Shown here: one piece after another, positions 6,922-13,957 of the stretch
Layout of the letters: each line of letters starts with the position of its first letter
Numbering within the stretch: position 1 is the stretch's first letter
Made by a program: the position numbers and the translations under genes
Origin: Aquabacterium sp.
GTDB taxonomy: Bacteria; Pseudomonadota; Gammaproteobacteria; Burkholderiales; Burkholderiaceae_C
NCBI GenBank assembly: GCA_030654555.1
Contig: JAURXG010000222.1
Location: 1 to 15,585, forward strand
Direction of reading: 5' to 3'
DNA length: 15,585 nucleotides
Notes under the pieces: generated by a model
Database searches by the model: none
Seen by the model: the letters and a program-made list of their open reading frames with translations, nothing else
What the model was told of the DNA's origin: nothing

Positions 6922-7782
6922 TCAACCCAGCGCGCGGCGCAGGCCGGCGCTCACCCGGTCGGCCAGCGCCACCAGCGCGACGAACACCGCCAGCATCGTG
7001 GCCACCTCGCTGCCGTTGAACATCTTCATCGAGTTGTCCATCTGCTGGCCCAGCCCGCCGCCGCCGACGAAGCCCAGCACCACCGAGCTGCGGATCGCGC
7101 ATTCCCAGCGGTAGACGGTGTAGCTGGTCAGCTCGGCCGCGTTCTGCGGCAGCAGGCCGAAGCAGAAGGCCTGCAGCCGCGAGCTGCCGTTGCGCAGCAG
7201 CGTCTCGGTGGTGTGGGGCTCGCCGCTTTCCAGGATCTCGGCGTAGACCTTGCCGAGCATGCCGCCGTAGGTCAGTGCGATGGCCAGCACCCCGGCGGTC
7301 GGTCCCAGGCCCACCACCCGCACGAACACCAGCGCCCAGACCAGCTCGGGCACGCTGCGCAGCACGATCAGCAACCAGCGCACCGCCTGGCGCAACGCGG
7401 CCGGCCCGCGTGCCATGCGGCCCGACAGCGCCGAGATCGACAGCACCCGCACCGACAGCAGCGTGAGCGGCACCGCCACGCCCAGCGCCAGCGTCAGGCC
7501 GGCGGTGGCGATGGCCACGGTGCGCCAGGATTCGCGCGCCACCAGCGCCAGGAAGTCGGCCGAATGTGCCGGTGGCAGGAAGCTGCCGAGGAACTGCCCG
7601 GTGACCTCGAGGTTCCTGGCCTCGAACAGGATCCAGGGCCTGAACTCGGTGGCCACCGCCATCGGCCACAGCAGCACCAGCGCCGCACCCAGCCAGAACA
7701 GGCGCGACAGCCACGCCGGGTCGCGTTCGGGTGCGCGCCGCGACGAACGACGGGGCGGAGGCTGCAGCGCGGTGGCGGACAT
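6922..7782 (-). CDS. phnE: ABC transporter permease, PhnE-like (first permease)
   Basis: The protein has 286 residues. A basic N-terminus (about 10-25) precedes the first membrane helix (27-44). The ATPase-contact loop is YAEILESGEPHTTETLLRNG (180-199) followed by FGLLPQNAAEL, and the region YRWECAIRSSVVLGF and GGGGLGQQ is characteristic of PhnE-type permeases. It is about as similar to the second permease at 6088-6915 as expected for an old duplication, including shared RSVPELVWA/RAIPELVWA segments. It starts 13 bases after the ATPase stop; a TGAGGC sequence there includes that stop and is a possible weak ribosome site, as also seen before the ATPase gene. The role is the membrane channel of the importer; the substrate is inferred from the binding protein. 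Confidence 0.86.
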   Translation of the reverse strand: MSATALQPPPRRSSRRAPERDPAWLSRLFWLGAALVLLWPMAVATEFRPWILFEARNLEVTGQFLGSFLPPAHSADFLALVARESWRTVAIATAGLTLALGVAVPLTLLSVRVLSISALSGRMARGPAALRQAVRWLLIVLRSVPELVWALVFVRVVGLGPTAGVLAIALTYGGMLGKVYAEILESGEPHTTETLLRNGSSRLQAFCFGLLPQNAAELTSYTVYRWECAIRSSVVLGFVGGGGLGQQMDNSMKMFNGSEVATMLAVFVALVALADRVSAGLRRALG

Positions 7783-7795
7783 CCGGGGCGTCGCC

Positions 7796-8632
7796 TCAGC
7801 GGCAGTTCATCACCGCCGGCGCCGGTGCGGCGGGGGCGGGTTCGTCGGGTGGCAACGGCACGTCGCCGCGCAACTCGTGCTCGTGCTGGGCATACAGGCG
7901 CTGCAGCCGCGCGCGGCTGACCTCGGCCGCGGGCAGGTCGAAGACCAGCTCGCCGTCGCGCAGGCCGACGATGCGCGGGAAGTGCGCCAGTGCCATCTCC
8001 ACCTGGTGCAGCGTGGCCACCAGCGTGACGCCGCGCGCGGTGGCCTCGTGCACCAGCGTGTTCATGGCCTGTTCGGCGCGCGTGGGGTCGAGTGCCGACA
8101 GCGGCTCGTCGACCAGCCACAGCCGGGCCGGCGCCAGCAGCGCGCGCGCCAGGCCCACGCGCTGGCGCTCGCCACCCGACAGGCGGTCGACGCGTTCGAA
8201 CAGCTTGTCGGCCAGGTCGAAGCGCTCGAGCGCCTCGTGCGCGGCGGGGATGTCGCTGGGGTAGAACAGCGAGCGCAGGCTGGCGGCCAGGCTCATCGCC
8301 GGCAGCCGCCCGGCCAGCACCGCGGTGACCACGCGCTGACGCGGTGGCAGCGGCGGCACCTGCGGCGCCAGGAACAGCCGCCCGCGCAGCCGCTGCAGGT
8401 CACGCCGCGGCAGCGTCCACGGGTCTTGTCCGTCGATCTGCAGCGTGCCGGCCGAGGGCGGCAACGCGCAGGCCATCAGCTGCAGCAGCGTGGTCTTGCC
8501 GGCGCCCGAGGGGCCGATGATGGCCACCTGCTCGCCCGACCCGACCTGCAGGCGGAGCGACCGCAGCGCGGGTGCCGAGCCGCTGCGCGCAGCCGGGTGG
8601 CGCGCAGCCACCGTCAGCAGGTCGAGCTTCAC
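7796..8632 (-). CDS. phnC: ABC transporter ATP-binding protein, PhnC-like
   Basis: The protein has 278 residues and starts with GTG at 8632, 13 bases after the binding-protein stop. The nucleotide-binding domain is complete: Walker A GPSGAGKTT (40-48), Q-loop FLAPQ, signature LSGGERQ, Walker B RLWLVDEP with SALD, and the switch histidine in ATLHQVEM. The arrangement is that of PhnC, the ATPase of phosphonate importers, whose closest relatives serve several oxyanions. A proline/alanine-rich tail of about 20 residues follows the domain and is of no known function. The two copies hydrolyse ATP in the cytoplasm to drive the paired permeases. The substrate cannot be read from the ATPase itself; the neighbouring selenium genes are the guide. 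Confidence 0.88.
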   Translation of the reverse strand: MKLDLLTVAARHPAARSGSAPALRSLRLQVGSGEQVAIIGPSGAGKTTLLQLMACALPPSAGTLQIDGQDPWTLPRRDLQRLRGRLFLAPQVPPLPPRQRVVTAVLAGRLPAMSLAASLRSLFYPSDIPAAHEALERFDLADKLFERVDRLSGGERQRVGLARALLAPARLWLVDEPLSALDPTRAEQAMNTLVHEATARGVTLVATLHQVEMALAHFPRIVGLRDGELVFDLPAAEVSRARLQRLYAQHEHELRGDVPLPPDEPAPAAPAPAVMNCR

Positions 8633-8645
8633 GGACGCACCGGCC

Positions 8646-9509
8646 TCACAGCAGGCCGGCGCTGCGCGCGGCGGTCTCGATGCCCTTGTAGTTGTCGGCC
8701 TTGCTGGGCACGAAGCGCGTGGCCCGCTGCAGCTCGAGGATCTCCTTGCCCTCGGCCGTGTCGCGGCTCAGCGCCAGGAAGGCCTGGCTGATCTTCTCGC
8801 GCAGCGCGGCGGGCATGTCGGCGTGCACCGTCCAGTTGTAGTCGTAGTAGGGCGGGGTGGTGTAGAAGGCGCGCACCTTGGCCGGGTCGACCTTCTTGTC
8901 GGCGACGAACTTCTCCCACACCGAGATGTTCAGCGCGCCGGCCTGCACCTTGCCCGAGGCCACCGCGGCGATGGTGGCGTCGTGCGCGCCGCTGAAGGCG
9001 ACGCGGCGGAAATCCTTGTCGGGGTTGACCCCGGCCTGCAGCAGGAAGCTGCGCGGCATCAGGTGGCCCGAGGTGCTGCTCTGCGAGCCGAAGCTGACGT
9101 CCTTGCCCTTCAGGTCGGCCAGGCCCTGGATGGCCGCATCGCTGGTGATGAACACCGAGCGGAACTTCTCGTCCTCCTCGCGCTGCACCAGCGGGATCAT
9201 CTTGCCGCCCGAGCGCACGTTGGCCTGCACGAAGGTGAAGCCGCCGAACCAGGCCATGTCGATCTTCTTGTTGACCAGCGCCTCCACCGAGGCGGCGTAG
9301 TCGGTCACCGGCGTGAACTCGACCTTCATCGCCAGCTTGCCCTCGAGGTACTTCACCAGCGGCGCGGCCTTGCGCGCCAGCTCGGTGGGCGATTCGTCGG
9401 GGATGGCCGTCATGCGGAACACCTGCTGGGCATGGGCGACGGCACCGAAGGCGATGAGCGCGCAGCTCATCAGCGTCTTGAGGGTGCGCGACGGGGACAG
9501 GCTGATCAT
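8646..9509 (-). CDS. Periplasmic binding protein, putative selenate/selenium oxyanion importer (PhnD superfamily)
   Basis: The protein has 287 residues. The ATG at 9509 is chosen because GGAG lies nine bases upstream and a clean signal peptide follows, with cleavage predicted after AHA (25-27). The mature part has RMTAIPDESPTEL (32-44), VTDYAASVEAL (68-78), DMAWFGGFTFVQA (84-96), the anion-binding loop GSQSSTSGHLMPR (141-153), AFSGAHDAT (171-179) and TTPPYYDYNWTV (217-228). This pattern agrees, from memory, with the NCBI family named putative selenate ABC transporter substrate-binding protein, a PhnD relative found beside selenium genes. It delivers ligand to the two permeases. The operon diverges from egtD and lies 2.4 kb from senA/senB/selD. 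Selenate or selenite as ligand is inferred; phosphonate, phosphite or another oxyanion remains possible. Confidence 0.85.
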   Translation of the reverse strand: MISLSPSRTLKTLMSCALIAFGAVAHAQQVFRMTAIPDESPTELARKAAPLVKYLEGKLAMKVEFTPVTDYAASVEALVNKKIDMAWFGGFTFVQANVRSGGKMIPLVQREEDEKFRSVFITSDAAIQGLADLKGKDVSFGSQSSTSGHLMPRSFLLQAGVNPDKDFRRVAFSGAHDATIAAVASGKVQAGALNISVWEKFVADKKVDPAKVRAFYTTPPYYDYNWTVHADMPAALREKISQAFLALSRDTAEGKEILELQRATRFVPSKADNYKGIETAARSAGLL

Positions 9510-9635
9510 GGGGGTTGGCTCCAGGTGGGGTGAAGGGTGGCAGGCCGCCACTCTATCCGGGTCGGGCTGCTAGAGTGGTCCGCAGGTCTTCAAGCGCCAT
9601 GGCCCATGCTGCCGACCCTGCCCACCGCGTCTACG
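9510..9635. promoter_or_regulatory. Divergent control region between importer operon and egtD
   Basis: This 126-bp gap must hold the promoters of the importer operon (minus) and of egtD (plus). Its most striking element is a perfect inverted repeat, CCACTCTA at 9548-9555 and TAGAGTGG at 9571-9578, with arm centres 23 bases apart, about two helical turns. That spacing suits a dimeric regulator. Each arm also contains TAGAGT reading outward, a 4-of-6 match to a sigma-70 -10 box, so the symmetry could instead be two back-to-back promoters. No convincing -35 box is seen for either. Confidence 0.45.
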
Positions 9636-10598
9636 ATGAACACACCGCACTTCTTCCAGTTGCACCGGATCGACGATCACGCGCTGGCCGCCGAAGCCGC
9701 CGCCGGGCTGCAGGCCAGCCCGGCCCAGGTCTCGCCCAAGTTCTTCTACGATCCGCTGGGGTCGCGGCTGTTCGACGCCATCACCGCGCTGGACGAGTAC
9801 TACCCCACCCGCACCGAGGCGGCCATCTTCGAGGCAAATGCCCCGGCCATTGTCGAGGCGGTGCAGGCGCTGACCGGCCTGCGGCCGGTGATGGTGGATC
9901 TGGGCGCGGGCAATTGCGCCAAGGCGGCGCGGCTGTTTCCGGTGCTGCAGCCGCGGCGCTATGTGGCGGTGGACATCTCGGTGTCGTTCCTGCACCAGGC
10001 GCTGCAAGGCCTGCAGCGTGAGCACCCGGCGATGGACCTGGTCGGCGTGGGGCTCGACTTCTCCAGCCGCTTGCAGCTGCCCGCCGATCTGGTGGACGGC
10101 CCGGCGCTGGTGTTCTACCCGGGCTCGAGCATCGGCAACTTCGCGCCCGACGACGCGCTGCGCCTGCTGCGCGAGGCCCGCGCGCTGGCGGGCGGCGGCG
10201 GGCTGCTGATCGGCGTCGACCTGGTCAAGCCGACAGCGCTGCTGGAAGCCGCGTACGACGACGCGCTGGGGGTCACCGCCGCCTTCAACCTGAACCTGCT
10301 GAATCACCTGAACCGCCTGCTCGGCGCCGACTTCGACCTGCGCGGCTGGCGCCATGTGGCGCTGTTCAACGCGCCGGAATCGCGCATCGAGATGCACCTG
10401 CAAGCGCGCGCGGCCACCACGGTGCGCTGGCCGGGTGCCGAGCGCCACTTCGAGGCCGGCGAGCGGGTGCACACCGAGAACTCGTACAAATGGACGCCCG
10501 AGGGCTTTGCCGCCTTGTTGCGCGACGCCGGCTTTGCCCGGGTGCAGCGCTGGAGCGATGCGCAAGGCTGGTTCGGCGTGTTCCTGGCCGGCGGCTGA
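9636..10598 (+). CDS. egtD: L-histidine N-alpha-methyltransferase (hercynine synthase)
   Basis: The protein has 320 residues, the usual EgtD length. EgtD trimethylates the alpha-amino group of histidine with three S-adenosylmethionines, giving hercynine. SAM binding is shown by VDLGAGNCAKA (87-97) and VAVDIS (110-115). Residues known to hold histidine in mycobacterial EgtD have clear counterparts: Tyr56 (EYYPTRTE), Asn168 (SSIGNF), Tyr207 (AAYDDA), Glu281 and Ser283 (HTENSYKW). The ATG at 9636 fits the family N-terminus, although it lacks a Shine-Dalgarno; an in-frame ATG at 9606 also lacks one, and a leaderless or very short-leader transcript is possible. The gene converges on senA and is the only hercynine source in the window, so it probably feeds SenA and perhaps EgtB. 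Confidence 0.96.
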   Translation: MNTPHFFQLHRIDDHALAAEAAAGLQASPAQVSPKFFYDPLGSRLFDAITALDEYYPTRTEAAIFEANAPAIVEAVQALTGLRPVMVDLGAGNCAKAARLFPVLQPRRYVAVDISVSFLHQALQGLQREHPAMDLVGVGLDFSSRLQLPADLVDGPALVFYPGSSIGNFAPDDALRLLREARALAGGGGLLIGVDLVKPTALLEAAYDDALGVTAAFNLNLLNHLNRLLGADFDLRGWRHVALFNAPESRIEMHLQARAATTVRWPGAERHFEAGERVHTENSYKWTPEGFAALLRDAGFARVQRWSDAQGWFGVFLAGG

Positions 10599-10610
10599 GC
10601 GGCGGCCACC

Positions 10611-10631
10611 CGGGCGCCGGCATGGCGCCTG
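10611..10631. terminator. Candidate bidirectional hairpin between egtD and senA
   Basis: GGCGCC at 10613-10618 and 10624-10629 can pair around a 5-base loop, extended by one G-T and one C-G pair to 10611/10631. It lies in the 63-bp gap between the convergent genes, where a shared terminator is expected. There is no T-tract on either side, so it may act only as an RNA-end stabiliser. Confidence 0.3.
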
Positions 10632-10675
10632 CAGGGTGCGTCCAGGGTGCCTGAAGGGTGCCTAAAGGGCGCAGC
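10632..10675. repeat. Four imperfect 11-bp tandem repeats at the egtD/senA junction
   Basis: Units at 10632, 10643, 10654 and 10665 read CAGGGTGCGTC, CAGGGTGCCTG, AAGGGTGCCTA and AAGGGCGCAGC. The first three share AGGGTGC exactly. The array runs into the last codons of senA, whose stop is at 10664-10662. It could be a slippage product or a weak protein-binding array phased near one helical turn. Confidence 0.5.
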
Positions 10676-11894
10676 TGCGAAAGCCGGCCGGCACGTCGTT
10701 GCGCTGCGCCGGAAAGTAGTTGCGGTAGCGCGGATGGCGCAATCGCGGCTGGGTCATGAACGAAGCGCCGCGCAGCACCGGGCGGCCGTCGAACCACGGC
10801 GCCGAGTAGTCCCGGTAGGGGTGGGGCGTGAAGCCAGGGTAGGGCGCAAACGGGCTGGCCGTCCACTCCCAGACGTCGCCCCAGCGGAAGGACGCCGGGT
10901 GGTCGATCGCCGCGCGCTCCCACTCGGCTTCGGCGGGCAGGCGGCGGCCGGCCCAGCGGCACCAGGCCTCGGCCTCGTGGTAGGTCAGGTGGCAGGCGGG
11001 CCGTTGCGGGTTGAGCGCCTGCCACTGGCCATGCCGCCACTGTTGCCAGCCGCTGCCGTCGCTGCGCAGGTAGCGCGGCGCGCGGGGCAGCGTCTGCGCC
11101 AGCCAGCGGCAGCCCGCCTCGCTCCACCACTGCGCGTCGGTGTAGCCGCCCGCCTCGACGAAGGGCAGGTACTCGGCCCAGCGCACGACCTGGGCGTCCA
11201 GGCGCGTGGCCGGCACGGCCACCGGGTGTGCGCCGAGCTCGTTGTCGAAGGCGAAGCCGGCGTCCGCCTCGCTGCCCAGGCGCCACTGGCCGGCTTCCAG
11301 CGTCAGCGGCGTCGGCGGTTCGGACAGCGCCGCCGCCTGCCAGCGGGCATCGGCGATCGCCACCCCCAGGCCCTGGGCCATGTACAGCGCGGCCTCGTGG
11401 TGCATGTCTTCATGCAGCAGCGCCAGGCGGAAGAAGTACAGCGGATCGTGCCGCTGCGGGCCACGATCGTCCACCTCGGCCAGCAGCGCCAGCGTGGTCT
11501 GCAGTTGATCGGCCAGCTCGGCGCAGGTGGCTTCGGCATCGGGCAGCGGCAACGACCAGCGGCGGGCGTGCGGCACCAGGCTGGAGTTGTACAGCGCATC
11601 GGCGTCGGGCCGCGCGGCGGGCCGGCGCGGCGCGTCGGGGTCAGCGCGGTGGCCTTGCCTGCGGCCTGCAAAGCGCTGCAGCCACCAGGCCTGGAACCAG
11701 CCGATGTGCCCCAGTTCCCACAGTGGCGGGTTCAGCTCGGTGCGCTGCGGCACCTGCAGGCCGGGCAGGGCCTGGCGGTAGGTCTCGAAGGTGGCCAGCG
11801 TGTCGCGGCGGCTGTCGATCAGTGCGGCGGCCAGTGCGGCCGCGCTGCCTTGCCGGGCCGCCGCGGCGGCAGCGGTTACGCTTGCATCGTGCAT
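10662..11894 (-). CDS. senA: Selenoneine synthase (EgtB homologue)
   Basis: The protein has 410 residues. The ATG at 11894 is secure because a TGA stop lies immediately upstream in frame. It has the EgtB architecture: a DinB-like N-terminus with LGHIGWF (61-67) and HEDMHHE (161-167) as iron ligands, and an FGE-like C-terminus with FAFDNE (214-219), LPAEAEWE (319-326), GDVWEWT (339-345), LRGASFM (374-380) and HPRYRNYF (387-394). It differs from the EgtB at 3638-4963: ALYNSSLVPHARRW (100-113) replaces the NSYYNGVG region. In the published pathway, SenA uses iron and oxygen to join hercynine to a selenosugar, the adduct then giving selenoneine. The identification rests on family features plus the adjacent senB, selD and egtD; an ordinary EgtB paralogue is the main alternative. 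Confidence 0.92.
   Translation of the reverse strand: MHDASVTAAAAAARQGSAAALAAALIDSRRDTLATFETYRQALPGLQVPQRTELNPPLWELGHIGWFQAWWLQRFAGRRQGHRADPDAPRRPAARPDADALYNSSLVPHARRWSLPLPDAEATCAELADQLQTTLALLAEVDDRGPQRHDPLYFFRLALLHEDMHHEAALYMAQGLGVAIADARWQAAALSEPPTPLTLEAGQWRLGSEADAGFAFDNELGAHPVAVPATRLDAQVVRWAEYLPFVEAGGYTDAQWWSEAGCRWLAQTLPRAPRYLRSDGSGWQQWRHGQWQALNPQRPACHLTYHEAEAWCRWAGRRLPAEAEWERAAIDHPASFRWGDVWEWTASPFAPYPGFTPHPYRDYSAPWFDGRPVLRGASFMTQPRLRHPRYRNYFPAQRNDVPAGFRSCAL
11857..11870. repeat. 14-bp perfect palindrome in the senA 5' end, upstream of senB
   Basis: GCCGCCGCGGCGGC is fully self-complementary. It lies in the polyalanine-coding start of senA, 18 bases before the senB GTG, where senB promoter or leader elements must fall. 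In DNA this rich in GCC/GCG codons it may be chance. Confidence 0.4.
11889..11894. other. Head-to-head overlap of senA and senB start codons
   Basis: The six bases GTGCAT hold both starts: GTG at 11889-11891 opens senB on the plus strand and CAT at 11892-11894 is the ATG of senA on the minus strand. The 5' coding ends therefore overlap by 6 bp, and each gene's promoter and ribosome site must lie within the other gene. The senA side has a weak GGA six bases before its ATG; the senB side has no visible Shine-Dalgarno. Confidence 0.7.
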
Positions 11895-12875
11895 TCAAGT
11901 TCCATCGTCATCGTCACGCCCGCGCTGGCTGATGCCAACAACGGCAACTGGCAGACCGCCCGTCGCTGGGCCGGCATGCTGGGCGCAGCTTACCGTGTGC
12001 AGCTCACGGCGCGCTGGCAGCCCGGCGATGCCGGCGATCCGGCGTTGATGATCGCGCTGCACGCCCGCCGCTCGGCGCCGTCGATCGCGGCCTGGAAGGC
12101 CGCCCACCCACAGCGCCCGCTGCTGCTGGTGCTGACCGGGACCGACCTGTACCGCGACATCGACCAGGATGCCCACGCGCAGCGCTCGCTGGCGCTGGCC
12201 GATGCGCTGGTGGTGCTCAACGCACTGGGTGCGCAGCGATTGCCTGCCGCGCTGCGGGCCAAGTGCCAGGTGGTACTGCAGTCCTGCAGCCAGCGCCAGG
12301 CGCTGCCCAAGACCGCCCGCCACCTGCGCGCGCTGATGGTGGGCCATCTGCGCGACGAGAAAGACCCGCGCACCTACTTCGCCGCGGCGCGCCGCCTGGC
12401 CGGGCGTGCCGACATCCTGCTCGACCACATCGGCGCCGCGCTCGATCCGGCGCTGGGCGCCGAGGCCGCGGCGCTGGCGGCCGCGCAGCCCCACTACCGC
12501 TGGCTGGGCGCGCTGCCGCACGCCCGGGTGCGCGAACGCATCCAGGCCGCGCATGTGCTGGTGCACCCCAGCCGCATGGAGGGCGGCGCGCATGTGGTGA
12601 TCGAGGCGCTGCGCAGCGGCACGCCGGTGATCGCCTCGCACATCGACGGCAACCTCGGGCTGCTGGGCAGCGACTACGCCGGGACGTTTCCGCCCGGCGA
12701 CGATGCGGCGCTGGCAGCCCTGCTGCAGCGCGCCCGCGACGATGCCGATATGCTGGCGGCCCTGCAACGGCAGTGTGCCGCCCGCGCGCCGCTGTTTGCG
12801 CCCGCTGCGGAAGCCGCCACGCTGCGCCACCTGGTGGCCACGCTGCTCAGCTCTCACCCTCCTGGAGCCCGATGA
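11889..12875 (+). CDS. senB: Selenosugar synthase (GT-B glycosyltransferase-like)
   Basis: The protein has 328 residues from the GTG at 11889, chosen because the conserved first strand SSIVIVTPALADANNGN begins right after it; no ATG in frame fits. The fold is a GT4-like GT-B enzyme: LTGTDLYRD (82-90) in the N-terminal domain, VGHLRDEKDP (151-160) with a likely donor-phosphate lysine, and HPSRMEGGAHVVIEAL (226-241), which holds the E-x7-E pair Glu231/Glu239, followed by SGTPVIAS. In the published pathway SenB takes a UDP-sugar and selenophosphate and makes a 1-selenosugar, an unusual carbon-selenium bond reaction for this fold. Its stop overlaps the start of selD (ATGA), so the donor of selenophosphate and its user should be made together. 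No signal peptide; cytoplasmic. Confidence 0.92.
   Translation: MHSSSIVIVTPALADANNGNWQTARRWAGMLGAAYRVQLTARWQPGDAGDPALMIALHARRSAPSIAAWKAAHPQRPLLLVLTGTDLYRDIDQDAHAQRSLALADALVVLNALGAQRLPAALRAKCQVVLQSCSQRQALPKTARHLRALMVGHLRDEKDPRTYFAAARRLAGRADILLDHIGAALDPALGAEAAALAAAQPHYRWLGALPHARVRERIQAAHVLVHPSRMEGGAHVVIEALRSGTPVIASHIDGNLGLLGSDYAGTFPPGDDAALAALLQRARDDADMLAALQRQCAARAPLFAPAAEAATLRHLVATLLSSHPPGAR
12864..12867 (+). promoter_or_regulatory. Ribosome binding site deciding the selD start
   Basis: GGAG lies inside the last senB codons. It is 4 bases from an ATG at 12872 and 7 bases from the ATG at 12875. The second spacing is normal, so 12875 is preferred; both starts overlap the senB stop at 12873-12875. 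Confidence 0.6.
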
Positions 12876-13939
12876 TGAATGCCCCCGACAAGATCACCGA
12901 ACCCCGATTGACCTCGCTCTCGCACGGCGGCGGCTGCGGCTGCAAGATCGCGCCCGGGGTGTTGTCCGAGATCCTCAAGGGCACCGCGGCGATGCCGATC
13001 CCGAAAGAGCTGCTGGTGGGCATCGAGACCGCCGACGATGCGGCCGTCTACCAGCTCAACGACGAGCAGGCGCTGATCGCCACCACCGACTTCTTCATGC
13101 CCATCGTCGACGATCCGTTCGACTTCGGCCGCATCGCCGCCACCAACGCCATCAGCGACGTCTACGCGATGGGCGGGCGGCCGATCCTGGCGCTGGCGCT
13201 GGTGGGCATGCCGATCAACGTGCTGTCCACCGCCACCATCGGCAAGGTGCTCGAGGGTGGCGCGTCGATCTGCCGCACCGCGGGCATCCCCATCGCCGGC
13301 GGCCACACCATCGACTCGGTCGAAGCCATCTACGGCCTGGTGGCGCTGGGCCTGATCCATCCCAAGCGGGTCAAGCGCAATGCCGATGCGCGCCCGGGCG
13401 ACGTGCTGGTGCTGGGCAAGCCGCTGGGCGTGGGCGTGATGAGCGCGGCGCTGAAGAAGGGCGAGCTGGGCGAGGCGGGTTATGCCCAGATGATCGCCAA
13501 CACCACCAAGCTGAACACCCCCGGGCCCGACCTGGCCGAATTGCCGGGCGTGCACGCGATCACCGACGTCACCGGCTTCGGCCTGGCCGGTCATGCGCTG
13601 GAGATGGCGCGCGGCGCGCGCTGCGAGGTGCAGCTCGACTGGGCCTCGGTGCCGCTGCTGTCGGGCGTGCGCGCGCTGGCCGAGCAAGGCCACATCACCG
13701 GCGCGTCGGGCCGCAACTGGGCCGGCTACGGCGCCGACGTGGTGGTGGCCGACCGCCTGGCCGACGTCGACCGCGCGCTGATGACCGATCCGCAGACCAG
13801 CGGCGGCCTGCTGGTGGCCTGCGAGCCGCAGGCGCTGGACCAGGTGCTGGCGATCTTCCGCCGCCATGGTTTCGAGCAGGCGGCGGTGGTGGGCCGGGTG
13901 CAGGCGGCGGCGGGCCAGCCCTGCCTGCGCGTGGCCTGA
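12875..13939 (+). CDS. selD: Selenophosphate synthetase (SelD; SenC in selenoneine clusters)
   Basis: The protein has 354 residues (355 if the ATG at 12872 is used). SelD makes selenophosphate from selenide and ATP, releasing AMP and phosphate. The mobile catalytic N-terminus is SHGGGCGCKIAPG (16-28), with Cys21, Cys23 and Lys24 matching E. coli Cys17, Cys19 and Lys20; this is a cysteine form, not a selenocysteine one. Aspartate-rich metal/ATP segments follow, for example ETADDAAVYQL and TTDFFMPIVDDP, then NAISDVYAMGG, AGGHTID and the C-terminal DVTGFGLAGHALEMA and TDPQTSGGLL. In selenoneine clusters this homologue is called SenC; here it could also serve selenoprotein or selenouridine synthesis elsewhere in the genome. 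It overlaps senB and is followed 18 bp later by def. Confidence 0.96.
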   Translation: MNAPDKITEPRLTSLSHGGGCGCKIAPGVLSEILKGTAAMPIPKELLVGIETADDAAVYQLNDEQALIATTDFFMPIVDDPFDFGRIAATNAISDVYAMGGRPILALALVGMPINVLSTATIGKVLEGGASICRTAGIPIAGGHTIDSVEAIYGLVALGLIHPKRVKRNADARPGDVLVLGKPLGVGVMSAALKKGELGEAGYAQMIANTTKLNTPGPDLAELPGVHAITDVTGFGLAGHALEMARGARCEVQLDWASVPLLSGVRALAEQGHITGASGRNWAGYGADVVVADRLADVDRALMTDPQTSGGLLVACEPQALDQVLAIFRRHGFEQAAVVGRVQAAAGQPCLRVA

Positions 13940-13957
13940 TACGGGCGGCACATCACC

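Noticed and set aside
6088..9509. Phosphonate uptake and degradation locus
   Set aside because: Only the transporter resembles Phn proteins. No C-P lyase or phosphonatase genes are near, and the binding protein matches the selenium-associated branch better, so phosphonate is kept only as an alternative.
10647..12875. A 742-codon plus-strand open frame that would fuse sequence antisense to senA with senB
   Set aside because: The upstream part is antisense to a well-supported senA and translates to low-complexity Gly/Ala/Arg/Gln sequence. High G+C keeps such frames open; only the part from 11889 is real.
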